Source: Streptomyces sp. NBC_01317 (lineage in GTDB: Bacteria; Actinomycetota; Actinomycetes; Streptomycetales; Streptomycetaceae). Taken from it: a stretch of DNA of 64,000 bases. The translations under genes and the position numbers were made by a program. The DNA lies in NCBI RefSeq assembly GCF_035961655.1, contig NZ_CP108393.1, positions 4,793,001-4,857,000 on the forward strand. Direction: 5' to 3'. Each line of letters begins with the position of its first letter. The first letter of the stretch is position 1. This document shows, in pieces, positions 34,643 to 43,639 of this stretch. The notes below the pieces were generated by a model. It saw only the letters and a list, made by a program, of their open reading frames with translations, made no database searches and was not told the origin of the DNA.

Positions 34643-35712
34643 GCGGTGCCTCCTGCGGTACGGCTTCGAACGATCAACCAGATCAAGTACGGCGCCCCCA
34701 CCGCCGCCGTCAGCACCCCCACCGGCAGCTCCGTCGGCGAGAACAGCTTGCGGGCCAGCAGATCCGCCAGGACGACGATCACCGCGCCCGTCAGCGCCGA
34801 GCACACCAGCGGGATCTGCGCGGTACGGGTCGTCCGCCGCGCGATCTGCGGCGCCAGCAGCGCCACGAAGTCCACCGGCCCCGCCGCCCCCGTCGCCACC
34901 GACGCCAGGACCACGCCCAGCAGCACCAGGCCGAGCCGGGTGCCCCCGAGCCGTACCCCCAGCGCCGACGCCGTGTCGTCGTCCAAGGACACCGACCGCT
35001 GCACGTATGCCGCCCACGCCACCGCCGGCAGCAGTGCCAGCAGCACCCAGCCGAGCGGCGTGGCCTCCTCCCAGCCCCGGCCGTTGAGCGAACCGGTCAT
35101 CCACACCTGCGCCTGCTGGGCGACCAGATAGTCGCCCTTCGTCAGGAACAGCGTCGTCACCGACCGCAGCGCGATCGCGAACCCGATGCCGATCAGAACG
35201 AAGCGCGTCGCGTGCAGACCGCCGCGCCACGCGAAGACGTACACCAGCGCCGCCGCCGCGATCCCGCCGACGACCGACAGGTAGGGGAGAGCTGCGTACG
35301 ACGTCACGCCGAACGTCATCGCCCCGACCGTGAGCGCGCCCGCGCCCTGGCTGATGCCGATGATGTCCGGACTGGCCAGCGGATTGCGCGCGACGGTCTG
35401 GATCAGCGCGCCGGCGACCCCGAACGCCAGCCCCACGAACAGCCCCGTCACCATGCGCGGCAACCGCAGCGTCCCGACGACCAGTTCGTCCGGCGACGGC
35501 TGCCCGAGGACCACCTTCAGGACTTCGGACGGCGGTACGAAGCTCTCGCCCACGCTCAGATACGTCACGCAGACGACCGCCAGCAGCACGGCCAGCCCCA
35601 CGGCCGCCCCGGCCGCCCGCCGGTGCAGCAGGAACGAGCCGCGGCCGGCCCGTACGACCACGTACCCCGCCGGGCTGACCCGAGGGCCGGCCTTCTCCAC
35701 GACCGCCGTCAT
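34639..35712 (-). CDS. FecCD-type iron-siderophore permease (second subunit)
   Basis: A 357-residue membrane protein with about ten helices. [48 protein letters not shown] is the FecCD signature near the N-terminus, [16 protein letters not shown] is the cytoplasmic coupling loop that meets the ATPase, and [30 protein letters not shown] is the typical end. It pairs with the upstream permease as a heterodimer. Both junctions are four-base ATGA overlaps, which gives tight translational coupling. Confidence 0.95.
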   Translation of the reverse strand: MTAVVEKAGPRVSPAGYVVVRAGRGSFLLHRRAAGAAVGLAVLLAVVCVTYLSVGESFVPPSEVLKVVLGQPSPDELVVGTLRLPRMVTGLFVGLAFGVAGALIQTVARNPLASPDIIGISQGAGALTVGAMTFGVTSYAALPYLSVVGGIAAAALVYVFAWRGGLHATRFVLIGIGFAIALRSVTTLFLTKGDYLVAQQAQVWMTGSLNGRGWEEATPLGWVLLALLPAVAWAAYVQRSVSLDDDTASALGVRLGGTRLGLVLLGVVLASVATGAAGPVDFVALLAPQIARRTTRTAQIPLVCSALTGAVIVVLADLLARKLFSPTELPVGVLTAAVGAPYLIWLIVRSRTAGGTA

Positions 35713-36743
35713 GCCGGCACCGCCTTCCGGCGTACGAGAGCGACCAGGAACGGCACGCCGAGCAGCGCCGTCATCACCCCCGCCGGGACCTCGCCCGGCG
35801 GGAAGACGATCCGCCCGATCACGTCCGACACCAGCAGCATCACCGGGCCGATCAGCGCGGCCATCGGCAGCAGCCAGCGGTGGTCCGTCCCGACGATCGC
35901 ACGGGCGATGTGCGGCACGGCGAGCCCGACGAACGCGATCGGTCCTGCCGCCGCCACCCCCGCGCCGGTGAGCACGGTCGCGCCGAGCCCGCCCAGGACC
36001 CGTACCGCCGCGACGTTCTGGCCCAGGCCCTTCGCCACGTCCTCGCCCAACGCGAGCGCGTCCAGGCCACGGGCCACGGACACCACCAGCACGGCGCCGA
36101 GCAGCAGGAACGGCCAGATCTGGTTCACCACGCCGGTGTCCCGTCCGGCGAGCGACCCGACCTGCCAGAAGCGGAACTCGTCCAGCGTCGCCGCGTCCGT
36201 CGTCAGCACCCCCTGGGTCACCGACACCAGCAGCGCGTTGATGGCGGCGCCCCCGAGGGCGAGCTTGACGGGCGTGGCGCCGCCCCGGCCGCTGGACGCG
36301 ATCGCGTACACCGCGACCGACGCCAGCGCCGCGCCCGCGAAGGCGAACCACACGTACCCCGAGAGGGTGTGCACGCCGACGACCGAGATGGCCAGGACCA
36401 CACCCACCGACGAGCCCTGGCTGATCCCGAGGATGCCCGGGTCGGCGATGGGGTTGCGGGTGATGCCCTGGAGGACGGTGCCCGCGAGGGCGAGCGCGGC
36501 GCCCACCATCAGCCCGATCAGCGTGCGCGGCACGCGCAGGTGCCGTACGACCTCGGCGTCGTCGCTGTGCCCGCCGTGCAGCAGCGCGTCGAGGACGGTG
36601 GAGGGGGCGATGGCGCGGGCGCCGACCGCGAGGCTCAGCAGGACCGCGAGGAGGAGCGCGACGACGGCGGCGGCCGTCCAGCCGATACGGCGGGTGACCA
36701 GGGCATGTCCGGTACGGGGGGTCGGCGGGGCGGCGGCCGGCAT
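35709..36743 (-). CDS. FecCD-type iron-siderophore permease (first subunit)
   Basis: About 344 residues. [49 protein letters not shown] is the FecCD core and [27 protein letters not shown] the coupling loop. The end ([23 protein letters not shown]) is standard. It is the first gene of the importer operon; the ATG at 36743 was taken over an in-frame TTG at 36752. An iron-box-like site lies about 50 bases upstream. No siderophore-binding lipoprotein gene is next to the operon in this window, so the binding protein must be encoded elsewhere. Confidence 0.95.
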   Translation of the reverse strand: MPAAAPPTPRTGHALVTRRIGWTAAAVVALLLAVLLSLAVGARAIAPSTVLDALLHGGHSDDAEVVRHLRVPRTLIGLMVGAALALAGTVLQGITRNPIADPGILGISQGSSVGVVLAISVVGVHTLSGYVWFAFAGAALASVAVYAIASSGRGGATPVKLALGGAAINALLVSVTQGVLTTDAATLDEFRFWQVGSLAGRDTGVVNQIWPFLLLGAVLVVSVARGLDALALGEDVAKGLGQNVAAVRVLGGLGATVLTGAGVAAAGPIAFVGLAVPHIARAIVGTDHRWLLPMAALIGPVMLLVSDVIGRIVFPPGEVPAGVMTALLGVPFLVALVRRKAVPA

Positions 36744-36794
36744 CGGAACCAATCGGGGCTGAGGTCAGGGGGCTGGGGTGAGGCTTGGGGATGG

Positions 36795-36814
36795 TTAGGC
36801 TTGGCTAAGTCTAA
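36795..36814. promoter_or_regulatory. Iron box (DmdR/IdeR-type operator)
   Basis: TTAGGCTTGGCTAAGTCTAA resembles the actinomycete iron box TTAGGTTAGGCTAACCTAA with a few changes and one extra base. It lies between the importer operon and the divergent HAD gene, where iron-loaded DmdR1 would repress uptake. Confidence 0.75.
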
Positions 36815-36847
36815 GCAGCCCTTTCCGGCCATCCACCGCCGGGCACA

Positions 36848-37540
36848 ATGGCACCCATGGCCTCCCTCACCCCGCCGCCCGCGCTCACCGTCGGCTTCGA
36901 CCTCGACATGACCCTGGTCGACTCACGCCCCGGCATCCGCGCCGCGTTCCTGGCGCTCTCCGCCGAGACCGGCGTACCGATCGACGCCGACCTCGCGGTC
37001 ACCCGCCTCGGGCCGCCGCTCGAACTGGAGTTGGCGCACTGGTTCCCCGAGGACCGGATCGCCGAAGTGGGGGACCGTTACCGGGAGATCTATCCCGCTT
37101 TCGCCATCACCCCCTCGACGGCCCTGCCGGGCGCGCGGGAGGCCGTCGCCGCCGTTCAGGCGTCGGGCGGCCGGGCGATCGTCGTCACCGCGAAGTTCGA
37201 ACCGAACGCCAAGCTCCACCTCGCCCATCTCGGCATCGAGCCGGACGACGTCGTCGGGTCGCTGTGGGCGGAGGCCAAGGCGGAGGCGCTGCGCGCGCAC
37301 GGGGCGGCGGTCTACGTGGGTGACCACACGGGTGATGTACGGGGGGCGCGGGCGGCGGGCGCGCTGTCCGTCGCCGTACCGACCGGGCCGTGCGACGAGG
37401 CGGAGCTGCGTGCGGCGGGGGCCGATGTGGTCCTGGCGGACCTCACGGCGTTCCCCGCGTGGCTGCGTACCTACGCGGCGGGGGTGGCGGAGGCGGGCGG
37501 AGGGGCGGACGACACCTCAGCAGCCGCCGACCGCGCCTGA
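36848..37540 (+). CDS. HAD-superfamily phosphatase, Gph/PGP type
   Basis: A 230-residue hydrolase. Motif I is GFDLDMTLVDSR with the nucleophile Asp and general acid Asp, motif II IVVTAKFEPNAK, motif III the lysine in LWAEAKAEALRAHG, and motif IV VYVGDHTGDVRGARAAG. A helical cap follows motif I. This layout fits small-molecule phosphatases such as phosphoglycolate phosphatase; the substrate cannot be told. The ATG at 36848 is followed by a second at 36857, either of which could be used. Its last 70 bases overlap the convergent membrane-protein gene. Confidence 0.9.
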   Translation: MAPMASLTPPPALTVGFDLDMTLVDSRPGIRAAFLALSAETGVPIDADLAVTRLGPPLELELAHWFPEDRIAEVGDRYREIYPAFAITPSTALPGAREAVAAVQASGGRAIVVTAKFEPNAKLHLAHLGIEPDDVVGSLWAEAKAEALRAHGAAVYVGDHTGDVRGARAAGALSVAVPTGPCDEAELRAAGADVVLADLTAFPAWLRTYAAGVAEAGGGADDTSAAADRA

Positions 37541-37797
37541 CGGCGCTGGGCCGCCACCGAACGCAGCACCCCCGCGCCCGCGATGAGGAACCCGACGCCC
37601 ATCAGCATGCTGACGAGGTAGGCGGCGGTCGGGAACGGGCGGGTGTCGAAGAACAGGGGCGCCACGGTGGCCAGCGTGGCCACGGCGCCGACGACGAAGA
37701 CGATCGCGCCGATCCGGACCAGGCCGTCGCCGGGGCCGGCCTCGTCCGCCGTGCCGGACGCGGGAGCAGCCGAGCGGGGTGCAGGAGTAGCAGTCAC
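37471..37797 (-). CDS. Small two-helix membrane protein
   Basis: A 108-residue protein. A Pro/Ala-rich start is followed by GLVRIGAIVFVVGAVATLATVAPLFF and FPTAAYLVSMLMGVGFLIAGAGVL, two clear membrane helices with a short loop, and then a basic and Ala-rich tail. No enzyme motif is visible. The GTG at 37797 follows GGTGG. The 3' end overlaps the convergent HAD gene by 70 bases; both frames have strong third-position GC and both look real. The function is unknown. Confidence 0.8.
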   Translation of the reverse strand: MTATPAPRSAAPASGTADEAGPGDGLVRIGAIVFVVGAVATLATVAPLFFDTRPFPTAAYLVSMLMGVGFLIAGAGVLRSVAAQRRQARSAAAEVSSAPPPASATPAA

Positions 37798-37911
37798 GCC
37801 ACCAGGGTAGTTCCCTGCGGAACAGGAGCTGACAGGAACCGACCGGCAACGTCTTGTCACCGGCGCCTGGACCATTAGCCTTGGGGGTGGCGGGTCAGGC
37901 GACCCGCTGTA

Positions 37912-37951
37912 GTGCTATTCAGACCCGTTTCAGACCCGTTTCAGACCCGTT
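37912..37951. repeat. 11-bp direct repeat, three copies, upstream of the second cold-shock gene
   Basis: CAGACCCGTTT occurs three times in a row with no gap, ending in a T-run, some 50 bases before the cold-shock GTG. It is in the position of a leader or promoter. Confidence 0.85.
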
Positions 37952-37997
37952 TTTCGCGCGCAGCAGCGCACCGATGAGTACGAGGACGAGGACAGAC

Positions 37998-38381
37998 GTG
38001 CCTACCGGCAAGGTGAAGTGGTTCAACAGTGAGAAGGGCTTCGGCTTTCTCTCCCGTGACGACGGCGGCGACGTCTTCGTCCACTCGTCGGTCCTCCCTG
38101 CCGGAGTCGACGCACTCAAGCCCGGCCAGCGCGTGGAGTTCGGAGTTGTCGCCGGTCAACGCGGAGACCAGGCCCTGTCGGTGACGGTCCTCGACCCGAC
38201 GCCCTCGGTCGCCGCCGCCCAGCGCCGCAAGCCCGACGAACTGGCCTCGATCGTCCAGGATCTGACGACGGTTCTGGAGAACATTACGCCGATGCTGGAG
38301 CGCGGCCGGTACCCCGACAAGGCCAACGGGTCGAAGATCGCCGGCCTGTTGCGGGCGGTGGCGGACCAACTGGACGTGTGA
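37998..38381 (+). CDS. Cold-shock-domain protein with C-terminal extension
   Basis: A 127-residue protein. The N-terminal cold-shock domain (TGKVKWFNSEKGFGFLSRDDGGDVFVHSS) has RNP1 KGFGF and RNP2 VFVHSS. The C-terminal 55 residues (RRKPDELASIVQDLTTVLENITPMLERGRYPDKANGSKIAGLLRAVADQLDV) are an additional helical domain, found in a distinct long class of Streptomyces cold-shock proteins. It binds RNA or single-stranded DNA; the extension may mediate contacts. The GTG at 37998 follows GAGGAC, and longer in-frame starts upstream would cross the triple repeat. It converges with mqnD. Confidence 0.92.
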   Translation: MPTGKVKWFNSEKGFGFLSRDDGGDVFVHSSVLPAGVDALKPGQRVEFGVVAGQRGDQALSVTVLDPTPSVAAAQRRKPDELASIVQDLTTVLENITPMLERGRYPDKANGSKIAGLLRAVADQLDV

Positions 38382-38433
38382 CGGGGCGGGGTCGTACCGG
38401 CCCGGCTCAGGGCTGCCCGGCCGAGGGCCGGGC

Positions 38434-39321
38434 TCAGGCGGACCGCAGCGCGTCGTGGCGGAGGGGCGGCACGAGCCCCTCGGCCGCGGCCCGTGTGAGC
38501 AGGCCGCGCACCGCCGCGTACCCGTCCTCGCCGAGGTCGGCGGTGAACTCGTTGACGTACAGGCCGATGTGCTGGTCGGCGACCGCCGGGTCCATCTCCT
38601 GGGAGTGCTCCAGGACGTAGGGCCGTGACACCTCGGGGTCGTCCCACGCCATCCGTACGGACGTACGGGCCGCGTCCGCGAGCAGCCGCAGGGTCTCGGC
38701 GCCCAGCGAGCGCTTCGCGATGATCGCGCCGAGCGGGATCGGCAGCCCCGTCGTGGACTCCCAGTGCGCGCCCATGTCGGCGAGGCAGTGCAGGCCATAA
38801 TTCTGGTACGTGAAGCGCGCCTCGTGGATGACCAGGCCGGCGTCCACCTTGCCGTCCCGTACCGCCGGCATGATCTCGTGGAACGGCAGGACGACGATCT
38901 CGCCCACCCCGCCGGGGACCATCTCGGCCGCCCACAGCCGGAACAGCAGGTAGGCGGTGGAGCGTTCGCTCGGTACGGCGACGGTCCTGCCGGTGAGGTC
39001 GGTGCCGGCCTCCTTCGTCAGCACGAGCGGGCCGCAGCCCCGGCCCAGCGCGCCGCCGCAGGGCAGGAGCGCGTACTCGTCGAGGACGTACGGCAGGACG
39101 GCGTACGAGACCTTCAGGATGTCGAACTCGCCGCGCTCCGCCATGCCGTTGGTGATGTCGATGTCGGCGAAAGTGACGTCGAGCCCGGGCGCGCCGGGCA
39201 CCCGGCCGTGGGCCCAGGCCTCGAAGACGAAGGTGTCGTTGGGGCAGGGTGAGTACGCGATGTCGAGCGGGCGGGCGGCCGCGGGCCCGGCCCCGGTGGC
39301 GGGCTGAGGCTGTGACGTCAT
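38434..39321 (-). CDS. mqnD: 1,4-dihydroxy-6-naphthoate synthase (futalosine menaquinone pathway)
   Basis: A 295-residue enzyme that turns cyclic dehypoxanthinylfutalosine into 1,4-dihydroxy-6-naphthoate. The fold is periplasmic-binding-protein-like: LDIAYSPCPNDTFVFEAWAHGRV, DIDITNGMAERGEFDILKVSYAVLPYVLDEYALL, and VDAGLVIHEARFTYQNYGLHCLADMGAHWESTTGLPIPLGAI are characteristic. It overlaps mqnB by four bases, so the two steps of the pathway are made together. Streptomyces make menaquinone only by this route, so the gene is expected to be essential. Confidence 0.95.
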   Translation of the reverse strand: MTSQPQPATGAGPAAARPLDIAYSPCPNDTFVFEAWAHGRVPGAPGLDVTFADIDITNGMAERGEFDILKVSYAVLPYVLDEYALLPCGGALGRGCGPLVLTKEAGTDLTGRTVAVPSERSTAYLLFRLWAAEMVPGGVGEIVVLPFHEIMPAVRDGKVDAGLVIHEARFTYQNYGLHCLADMGAHWESTTGLPIPLGAIIAKRSLGAETLRLLADAARTSVRMAWDDPEVSRPYVLEHSQEMDPAVADQHIGLYVNEFTADLGEDGYAAVRGLLTRAAAEGLVPPLRHDALRSA

Positions 39322-40070
39322 GACGACTCCTCGAAGACGGGGGTGAGCGCGGCGAACGCGTACCGCAGCGCGTCCATCGCCGGGCCGATCTGCCAGGCGC
39401 CCCGGTCGCGCGGACCGACCGCGTTCGAGACGGCCCGGATCTCCAGACAGGGGACCTCGTGCCCCGCCGCCGCCTCCGCGACACCGAACCCCTCCATCGC
39501 CTCGGCGGCGGCGCGCGGGTGACGGCGGGTCAGCTCGGCCGCGCGGGCGGCCGTACCGGTCACGGTGGAGACGGTGAGGACCGGCGCGAGGACCACCCGG
39601 ACCGCGGGATCGGCGGCCAGCAGCTTCGCCACCCGGCCCGACAGCGCGGGGGCGGGGCGGTGGACCGTACGGCCGAAACCCAGTTCGTCCACCGGCACAT
39701 AGCCGTCGGGGGTCTCGGCGCCCAGGTCGGCGGCGACGATCGCGTCGGAGACGACGAGCGAGCCGAGGGGCGCGTGTGACGCGAAACCGCCGCCGATGCC
39801 GGTCGAGACGACCAGGTCGTAGGGCGGGTCGTAGGTGGAGAACGCCAGCGCGGTCGCCGTGGCCGCCGCCGACGCGGCCGGGCCGACCCCGCCCACCAGC
39901 ACGTCCACGACCGGTATCCGCACGGACGCCGGGCGCGGCATGTACTGGGCGTGGCCCCGCAACTCGTACCCGCCCGTCATCTCCCGCAGCCCGAGGGCGG
40001 TGAAACCGGCGAGTCCGGCGACGACGGCGTCCGCCTCGGCCGCCACCGCCGTCACTACGAGGACGTGCAT
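39318..40070 (-). CDS. mqnB: Futalosine hydrolase
   Basis: A 250-residue nucleosidase of the MTA/SAH phosphorylase superfamily. It cleaves futalosine to dehypoxanthinylfutalosine and hypoxanthine. VLVVTAVAAEADAVVAGL at the start, DLVVSTGIGGGFASHAPLGSLVVSDAIVAADLGAETPDGYVP, and AEAMEGFGVAEAAAGHEVPCLEIRAVSNAVGPRDRGAW with the substrate-binding MEGFGV and the catalytic Asp near SNAVGPRD fit well. It is upstream of mqnD with an ATGA overlap. The earlier and later genes of the pathway are not in the window. Confidence 0.93.
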   Translation of the reverse strand: MHVLVVTAVAAEADAVVAGLAGFTALGLREMTGGYELRGHAQYMPRPASVRIPVVDVLVGGVGPAASAAATATALAFSTYDPPYDLVVSTGIGGGFASHAPLGSLVVSDAIVAADLGAETPDGYVPVDELGFGRTVHRPAPALSGRVAKLLAADPAVRVVLAPVLTVSTVTGTAARAAELTRRHPRAAAEAMEGFGVAEAAAGHEVPCLEIRAVSNAVGPRDRGAWQIGPAMDALRYAFAALTPVFEESS

Positions 40071-40131
40071 GGCGGGGGCCTCCGGCGGGTCGGCTTGGGG
40101 GTCCGGGACGGGGTCAGGAGGTCGGGCAGCG

Positions 40132-40620
40132 TCAGGAGGTCTTCTTGAAGGTGAAGTTCCACACGCCGCTGAACGTCTTGCCGTCGATCTTCAGGAAGCT
40201 GACCTGGCGCGTCGTCGGCGCGGGCTGGCCGGTCTGCGGGTCGGGGGCGAAGAACGCGGCGGCCGTCATCGTGCGGTACGTCTTCTTGGTCGGCTCGTCG
40301 AAGACCGGCGTGCCGTCCACGATGACGGCCCAGCTGTGGTCCGCGATGGACGGCTCGACGCCGAGGTGGACCTCGTCGGTGGAGTTCACCTTGACGGTGT
40401 TCCCGGCCTTTTTCTTGACGCAGTTCAGGAGGTCCTTCTGCGCGATGGCCTTGCCGTCGTTGTAGCAGTCCGCCCCGCTGTTCCACGAGTCGTCGCCGAC
40501 GGTCACGGTCGCGAGCGGCGTCGGCTTGTCACAGGCGGCGAGGACGAGGAGTCCGGCGGACACAGCGCCGAGGGCGGCGCCGGCCCGGCGGCCCCTACCA
40601 GAGAAGAACGCAACGGTCAT
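40132..40620 (-). CDS. DUF2771 lipoprotein
   Basis: A 162-residue exported lipoprotein. The start MTVAFFSGRGRRAGAALGAVSAGLLVLAACDKP is a type II signal peptide with the lipobox LAAC. The mature part has paired cysteines (ADCYNDG and LLNCVKKK) and VKVNSTDEVHLGVEPSIADHSWAVIVDG, as in the DUF2771 family of actinomycetes, whose role is unknown. The ATG at 40620 gives the proper signal peptide; an earlier in-frame ATG at 40671 would put 17 residues ahead of it. It lies in the same direction as mqnB but separated by 61 bases. Confidence 0.85.
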   Translation of the reverse strand: MTVAFFSGRGRRAGAALGAVSAGLLVLAACDKPTPLATVTVGDDSWNSGADCYNDGKAIAQKDLLNCVKKKAGNTVKVNSTDEVHLGVEPSIADHSWAVIVDGTPVFDEPTKKTYRTMTAAAFFAPDPQTGQPAPTTRQVSFLKIDGKTFSGVWNFTFKKTS

Positions 40621-40707
40621 GGGCCGAAGGTTATCGGTCGCCGGAGTCCGCGCCGCGCCGGGGGCGGGCATGCCGGGTGGGCATGGTCCCTCCCGCCGCC
40701 CCTGCCG

Positions 40708-42060
40708 TCAGCCTTGGTGCCCGAGGTGCTGGGCCGGGGCGGGTCGCGACGTGCGGATCAGCCCCCGTACCGCCGCCAGCGCGCCGAGCCCCATGATGCC
40801 CGCGGCGACGGACATGCCCAGCGAGCCGTTCAGCGGCAGCGCGATCCCGATCGCGCCGCCCACCACCCAGGACATCTGGAGCAGCGTCTCGGAGCGCGCG
40901 AAGGCGGACGTACGGACCTCTTCCGGTACGTCCCGCTGGATCGTCGCGTCCAGCGACAGCTTCGACAGGGCCTGGGTGAGGCCCGCCACCGCGCCCAGCA
41001 CGGCCACCGCGAGACCCCCGTAGAACACGGCCGCGAAGATCGCCGCCGTCAGCGCGAGCCCCAGCATCGTGGCGATGATCAGCTCGGGGCCGCGCGACTT
41101 GAGCAGCGAGCCCACGGCCGTACCGAGCGCGTTGCCCACCCCGGCGGAGACCCCCACGATGCCCAGGGAGACGGCGGCGCTCTGCCCCGCGAGGGGGTGC
41201 TCGCGCAGCAGGAAGGCGAGGAAGAAGGTCAGGAAGCCGGACAGGGCGCGGTGGGAGGCGTTCGCCTGGAGCCCGTGCAGGACGGAGGGGCCTACGGACC
41301 GCAGACTCGGCCGCTTCTCGCCGTGCCGTACCAGCTGCGCCTTCCGCTCACCCTTCGCCGAGTCGACCTTGGGCGGCAGGGTGAACGCCAGGATCGTGCC
41401 CCCGGTGAAGATCAGGCACGCGCCGTACAGCGGCCATTGCGGACCGACGATCTGGAGGCCCGCGCCGATCGGGGCCGCGACACCGGTGGCCAGCAGTCCG
41501 GCGAGGGTCACCCGGGAGTTGGCCCGTACGAGGGAGAAGTTGGGGGGCAGGAGGCGCGGTACGACGGCGCTGCGGACCACTCCGTACGCCTTGGAGGCCA
41601 CGAGCACGCCCAGGGCCGCCGGGTACAGCTCAAGGCCGCCGGTGGCGACGAACGTGGACATGGCGATGGCGAGGATGGCCCGGGTCAGCATGGCGGCGGC
41701 CATCGCGGCGCGCCGGCCGTGCGGGACCCGGTCGAGGAGGGGGCCGATGACGGGAGCGAGCAGGGTGAAGGGCGCCATGGTGACGGCGAGGTAGAGGGCG
41801 ACGCGGCCGCGTGCCTCGTCGGTCGGTACGGAGAAGAAGACGGTCGACGCGAGGGCGACGGTGATCATGACGTCGCCGGCGCCGTTCACGGCGTGCAGCT
41901 CGATCAGCTTGCCGAGCCCGGACTCGCCGGCTCCGTGCGCGTGGGTGGCCCTGCGGATGCCCCGGGCGGAGGCGGTGAACGGCAGGCGCAGGGCATGGCC
42001 GACAGCCCGCCCCGTCCTGCGGAGCGGGCCGGCGTCGTCGGACGACCTTGCGGCTGCCAC
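40708..42060 (-). CDS. MFS transporter
   Basis: About 450 residues with 12 predicted helices. After a basic N-terminal 50 residues, LIELHAVNGAGDVMITVALASTVFF begins the first helix. ARGRVALYLAVTMAPFTLLAPVIGPLLDRVPHGRRAAM carries the loop 2-3 motif, and KLSLDATIQRDVPEEVRTSAFARSETLLQMSWVVGGAIGIAL is a conserved C-terminal half segment. It belongs to the DHA3-like group related to macrolide/enterobactin exporters; no substrate can be named. The GTG at 42060 was preferred to an upstream start at 42165, which would run into a GC-rich leader. Confidence 0.85.
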   Translation of the reverse strand: MAAARSSDDAGPLRRTGRAVGHALRLPFTASARGIRRATHAHGAGESGLGKLIELHAVNGAGDVMITVALASTVFFSVPTDEARGRVALYLAVTMAPFTLLAPVIGPLLDRVPHGRRAAMAAAMLTRAILAIAMSTFVATGGLELYPAALGVLVASKAYGVVRSAVVPRLLPPNFSLVRANSRVTLAGLLATGVAAPIGAGLQIVGPQWPLYGACLIFTGGTILAFTLPPKVDSAKGERKAQLVRHGEKRPSLRSVGPSVLHGLQANASHRALSGFLTFFLAFLLREHPLAGQSAAVSLGIVGVSAGVGNALGTAVGSLLKSRGPELIIATMLGLALTAAIFAAVFYGGLAVAVLGAVAGLTQALSKLSLDATIQRDVPEEVRTSAFARSETLLQMSWVVGGAIGIALPLNGSLGMSVAAGIMGLGALAAVRGLIRTSRPAPAQHLGHQG

Positions 42061-42599
42061 CCCGTCATAGTGCCCCACCCGCAGGGGAAGCGAACCGATC
42101 CCGTCGATGACGGGGCCGTGACAGTGCCATGACGGAGGAGCGGGGGGTGTCACCGTGGGTGTCACCGGGAGGGCGGAGGGTGTTCATCCGGTCGCGCGCG
42201 CGTGTTTCCGCCGGGGCGGGGCGGCGTGGGTCAGGCTGAATCGGGGATTCCGGGCTGACGCGCCGGAAACTCTCGGAGTGGGCCGAAATTCGCCGCAACC
42301 CGCCTCCGGCCCGGCCCCGCCAGGGTTACGGCATTGTTGCGGTGTGGCCGGAAGTGCGGGAAAGACGGCGTGCAGGTGGGCGGGGAGCGAGAGAGGGGGT
42401 AGCGTGCGTAGCGCGCCACCGGCGGTTGTTCTCGGCCGCGCGCCTCTTCGCCATCCCGCAGAATGGATGACGGTAGGTGTGCCCGGGAAGAGGTCGGGCG
42501 TGGACGTCGATGCGGCCCTCTGGTCCGCTCCGCCCTCGGCTCGTACATCGCTACTCGGCCGGCGCACCCGTGAGACGGCGTAGGAGAGAAGCGAGACCT
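42061..42599. other. 539-bp divergent promoter region, no gene seen
   Basis: The gap separates the MFS gene from the DUF3027 gene on the other strand. It has a GTGTCACCGTGGGTGTCACC direct repeat (42147-42166). I see no convincing gene, terminator or operator. Confidence 0.5.
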
Positions 42600-43511
42600 G
42601 TGAGTGCTGCGACGACGCGAAGCCGAACCCCTGACCGTCTGTGCGCCGAGGCGGTAGACCTCGCCCGGTCGGCTGCCGAGGAGGCGGCCTTCCCTGGTGT
42701 TGTCGGGGAACATGTGACGGCGGTGGCCGACGGGGACAGGGTCGTCACCCACTTCTTCGAATGCAAGGAGCCCGGCTACCGGGGCTGGCGCTGGGCGGTG
42801 ACGGTCACCCGCGCGTCCCGCGCGAAGCTCGTCACGCTGGACGAGACGGTGCTGCTGCCGGGCCCGGACTCCCTGCTGGCACCCGAATGGGTGCCGTGGA
42901 GCGAACGGCTCCGTCCCGGCGACATGGGCCCCGGGGACCTGCTGCCGACCGAGGCGGAGGATCTGCGGCTGGAGCCCGGGTACAACGCGGAGGAGTCGGC
43001 GCCGCCGAACTCGGTGGTGGCGTCGGGGGTGACGCCGCAGAATCTCGCGGACCTGGTGGAGGCGGAGGCGCCGGAGGCTGAGGCGCCGGACGCGCCGGAG
43101 GCGGAGTGGTCGCCGGAGTCCTCTCCCGGCTCGCCGTCCGGTACGGCGCGGGGGACGATCGCCGCGGTGGCGGAGGAGCTCGGGATGCGCCGGGCGCGGG
43201 TGCTGTCCCGGTACGGGCTGCACCTGGCGGCGGACCGCTGGGACGAGAGTTTCGGCGCGAAGACACCGATGGCGCAGGCGGCGCCGGCGCCGTGCGTGTC
43301 GTGCGGGTTCCTGCTGCCGCTGGCGGGGTCGCTGAGACAGGCGTTCGGGGTCTGCGCGAACGAGTTCTCGCCGGCGGACGGGCATGTGGTGTCGCTGGCG
43401 TACGGGTGTGGGGGTCACTCGGAGGCGGCGGTGATGCCGCCACCGTTGCGGCCGCTGCCGCCGGTGATGGACTCGATGGCGACGGACGCGTTTCCGCTGG
43501 GGCAGTCGTAG
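42600..43511 (+). CDS. DUF3027 protein
   Basis: A 303-residue cytoplasmic protein. The N-terminal half (LCAEAVDLARSAAEEAAFPGVVGEHVTAVADGDRVVTHFFECKEPGYRGWRWAVTVTRASRAKLVTLDETVLLPGPDSLLAPEWVPWSERLRPGDMGPGDLL) is the conserved DUF3027 core of actinobacteria. The C-terminal part has a CVSCGF...CANEF...HVVSLAYGCGGHS cluster of cysteines and histidines that looks like a zinc site. An acidic repeat (EAEAPEAEAPDAPEAE) lies between. The GTG at 42600 follows a purine-rich stretch. The function is unknown. Confidence 0.85.
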   Translation: MSAATTRSRTPDRLCAEAVDLARSAAEEAAFPGVVGEHVTAVADGDRVVTHFFECKEPGYRGWRWAVTVTRASRAKLVTLDETVLLPGPDSLLAPEWVPWSERLRPGDMGPGDLLPTEAEDLRLEPGYNAEESAPPNSVVASGVTPQNLADLVEAEAPEAEAPDAPEAEWSPESSPGSPSGTARGTIAAVAEELGMRRARVLSRYGLHLAADRWDESFGAKTPMAQAAPAPCVSCGFLLPLAGSLRQAFGVCANEFSPADGHVVSLAYGCGGHSEAAVMPPPLRPLPPVMDSMATDAFPLGQS

Positions 43512-43529
43512 GGGGCCTGGCGGCCGGCT

Positions 43530-43638
43530 TTTGTCCTCAATCGCCGGACGGGCTTGGTGGTGCCCGCTGCGGGCCGGTGGCCATGGTGCGGGTTGTTGCC
43601 GGGGGCACTTCAAGCCCGTCCGGCGCTTGAGGACATCT
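43530..43638. repeat. Third occurrence of the 23-bp arm motif, without the palindromic core
   Basis: TTGTCCTCAATCGCCGGACG and the following 80 bp match the start of the inverted arms (around 12867-12942), then the sequence jumps to an inverted motif, CCGTCCGGCGCTTGAGGAC. The 115-bp palindromic element found in the arms is missing. This gives an arm-like unit with an empty site for the element. Confidence 0.8.
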
Positions 43639-43639
43639 T

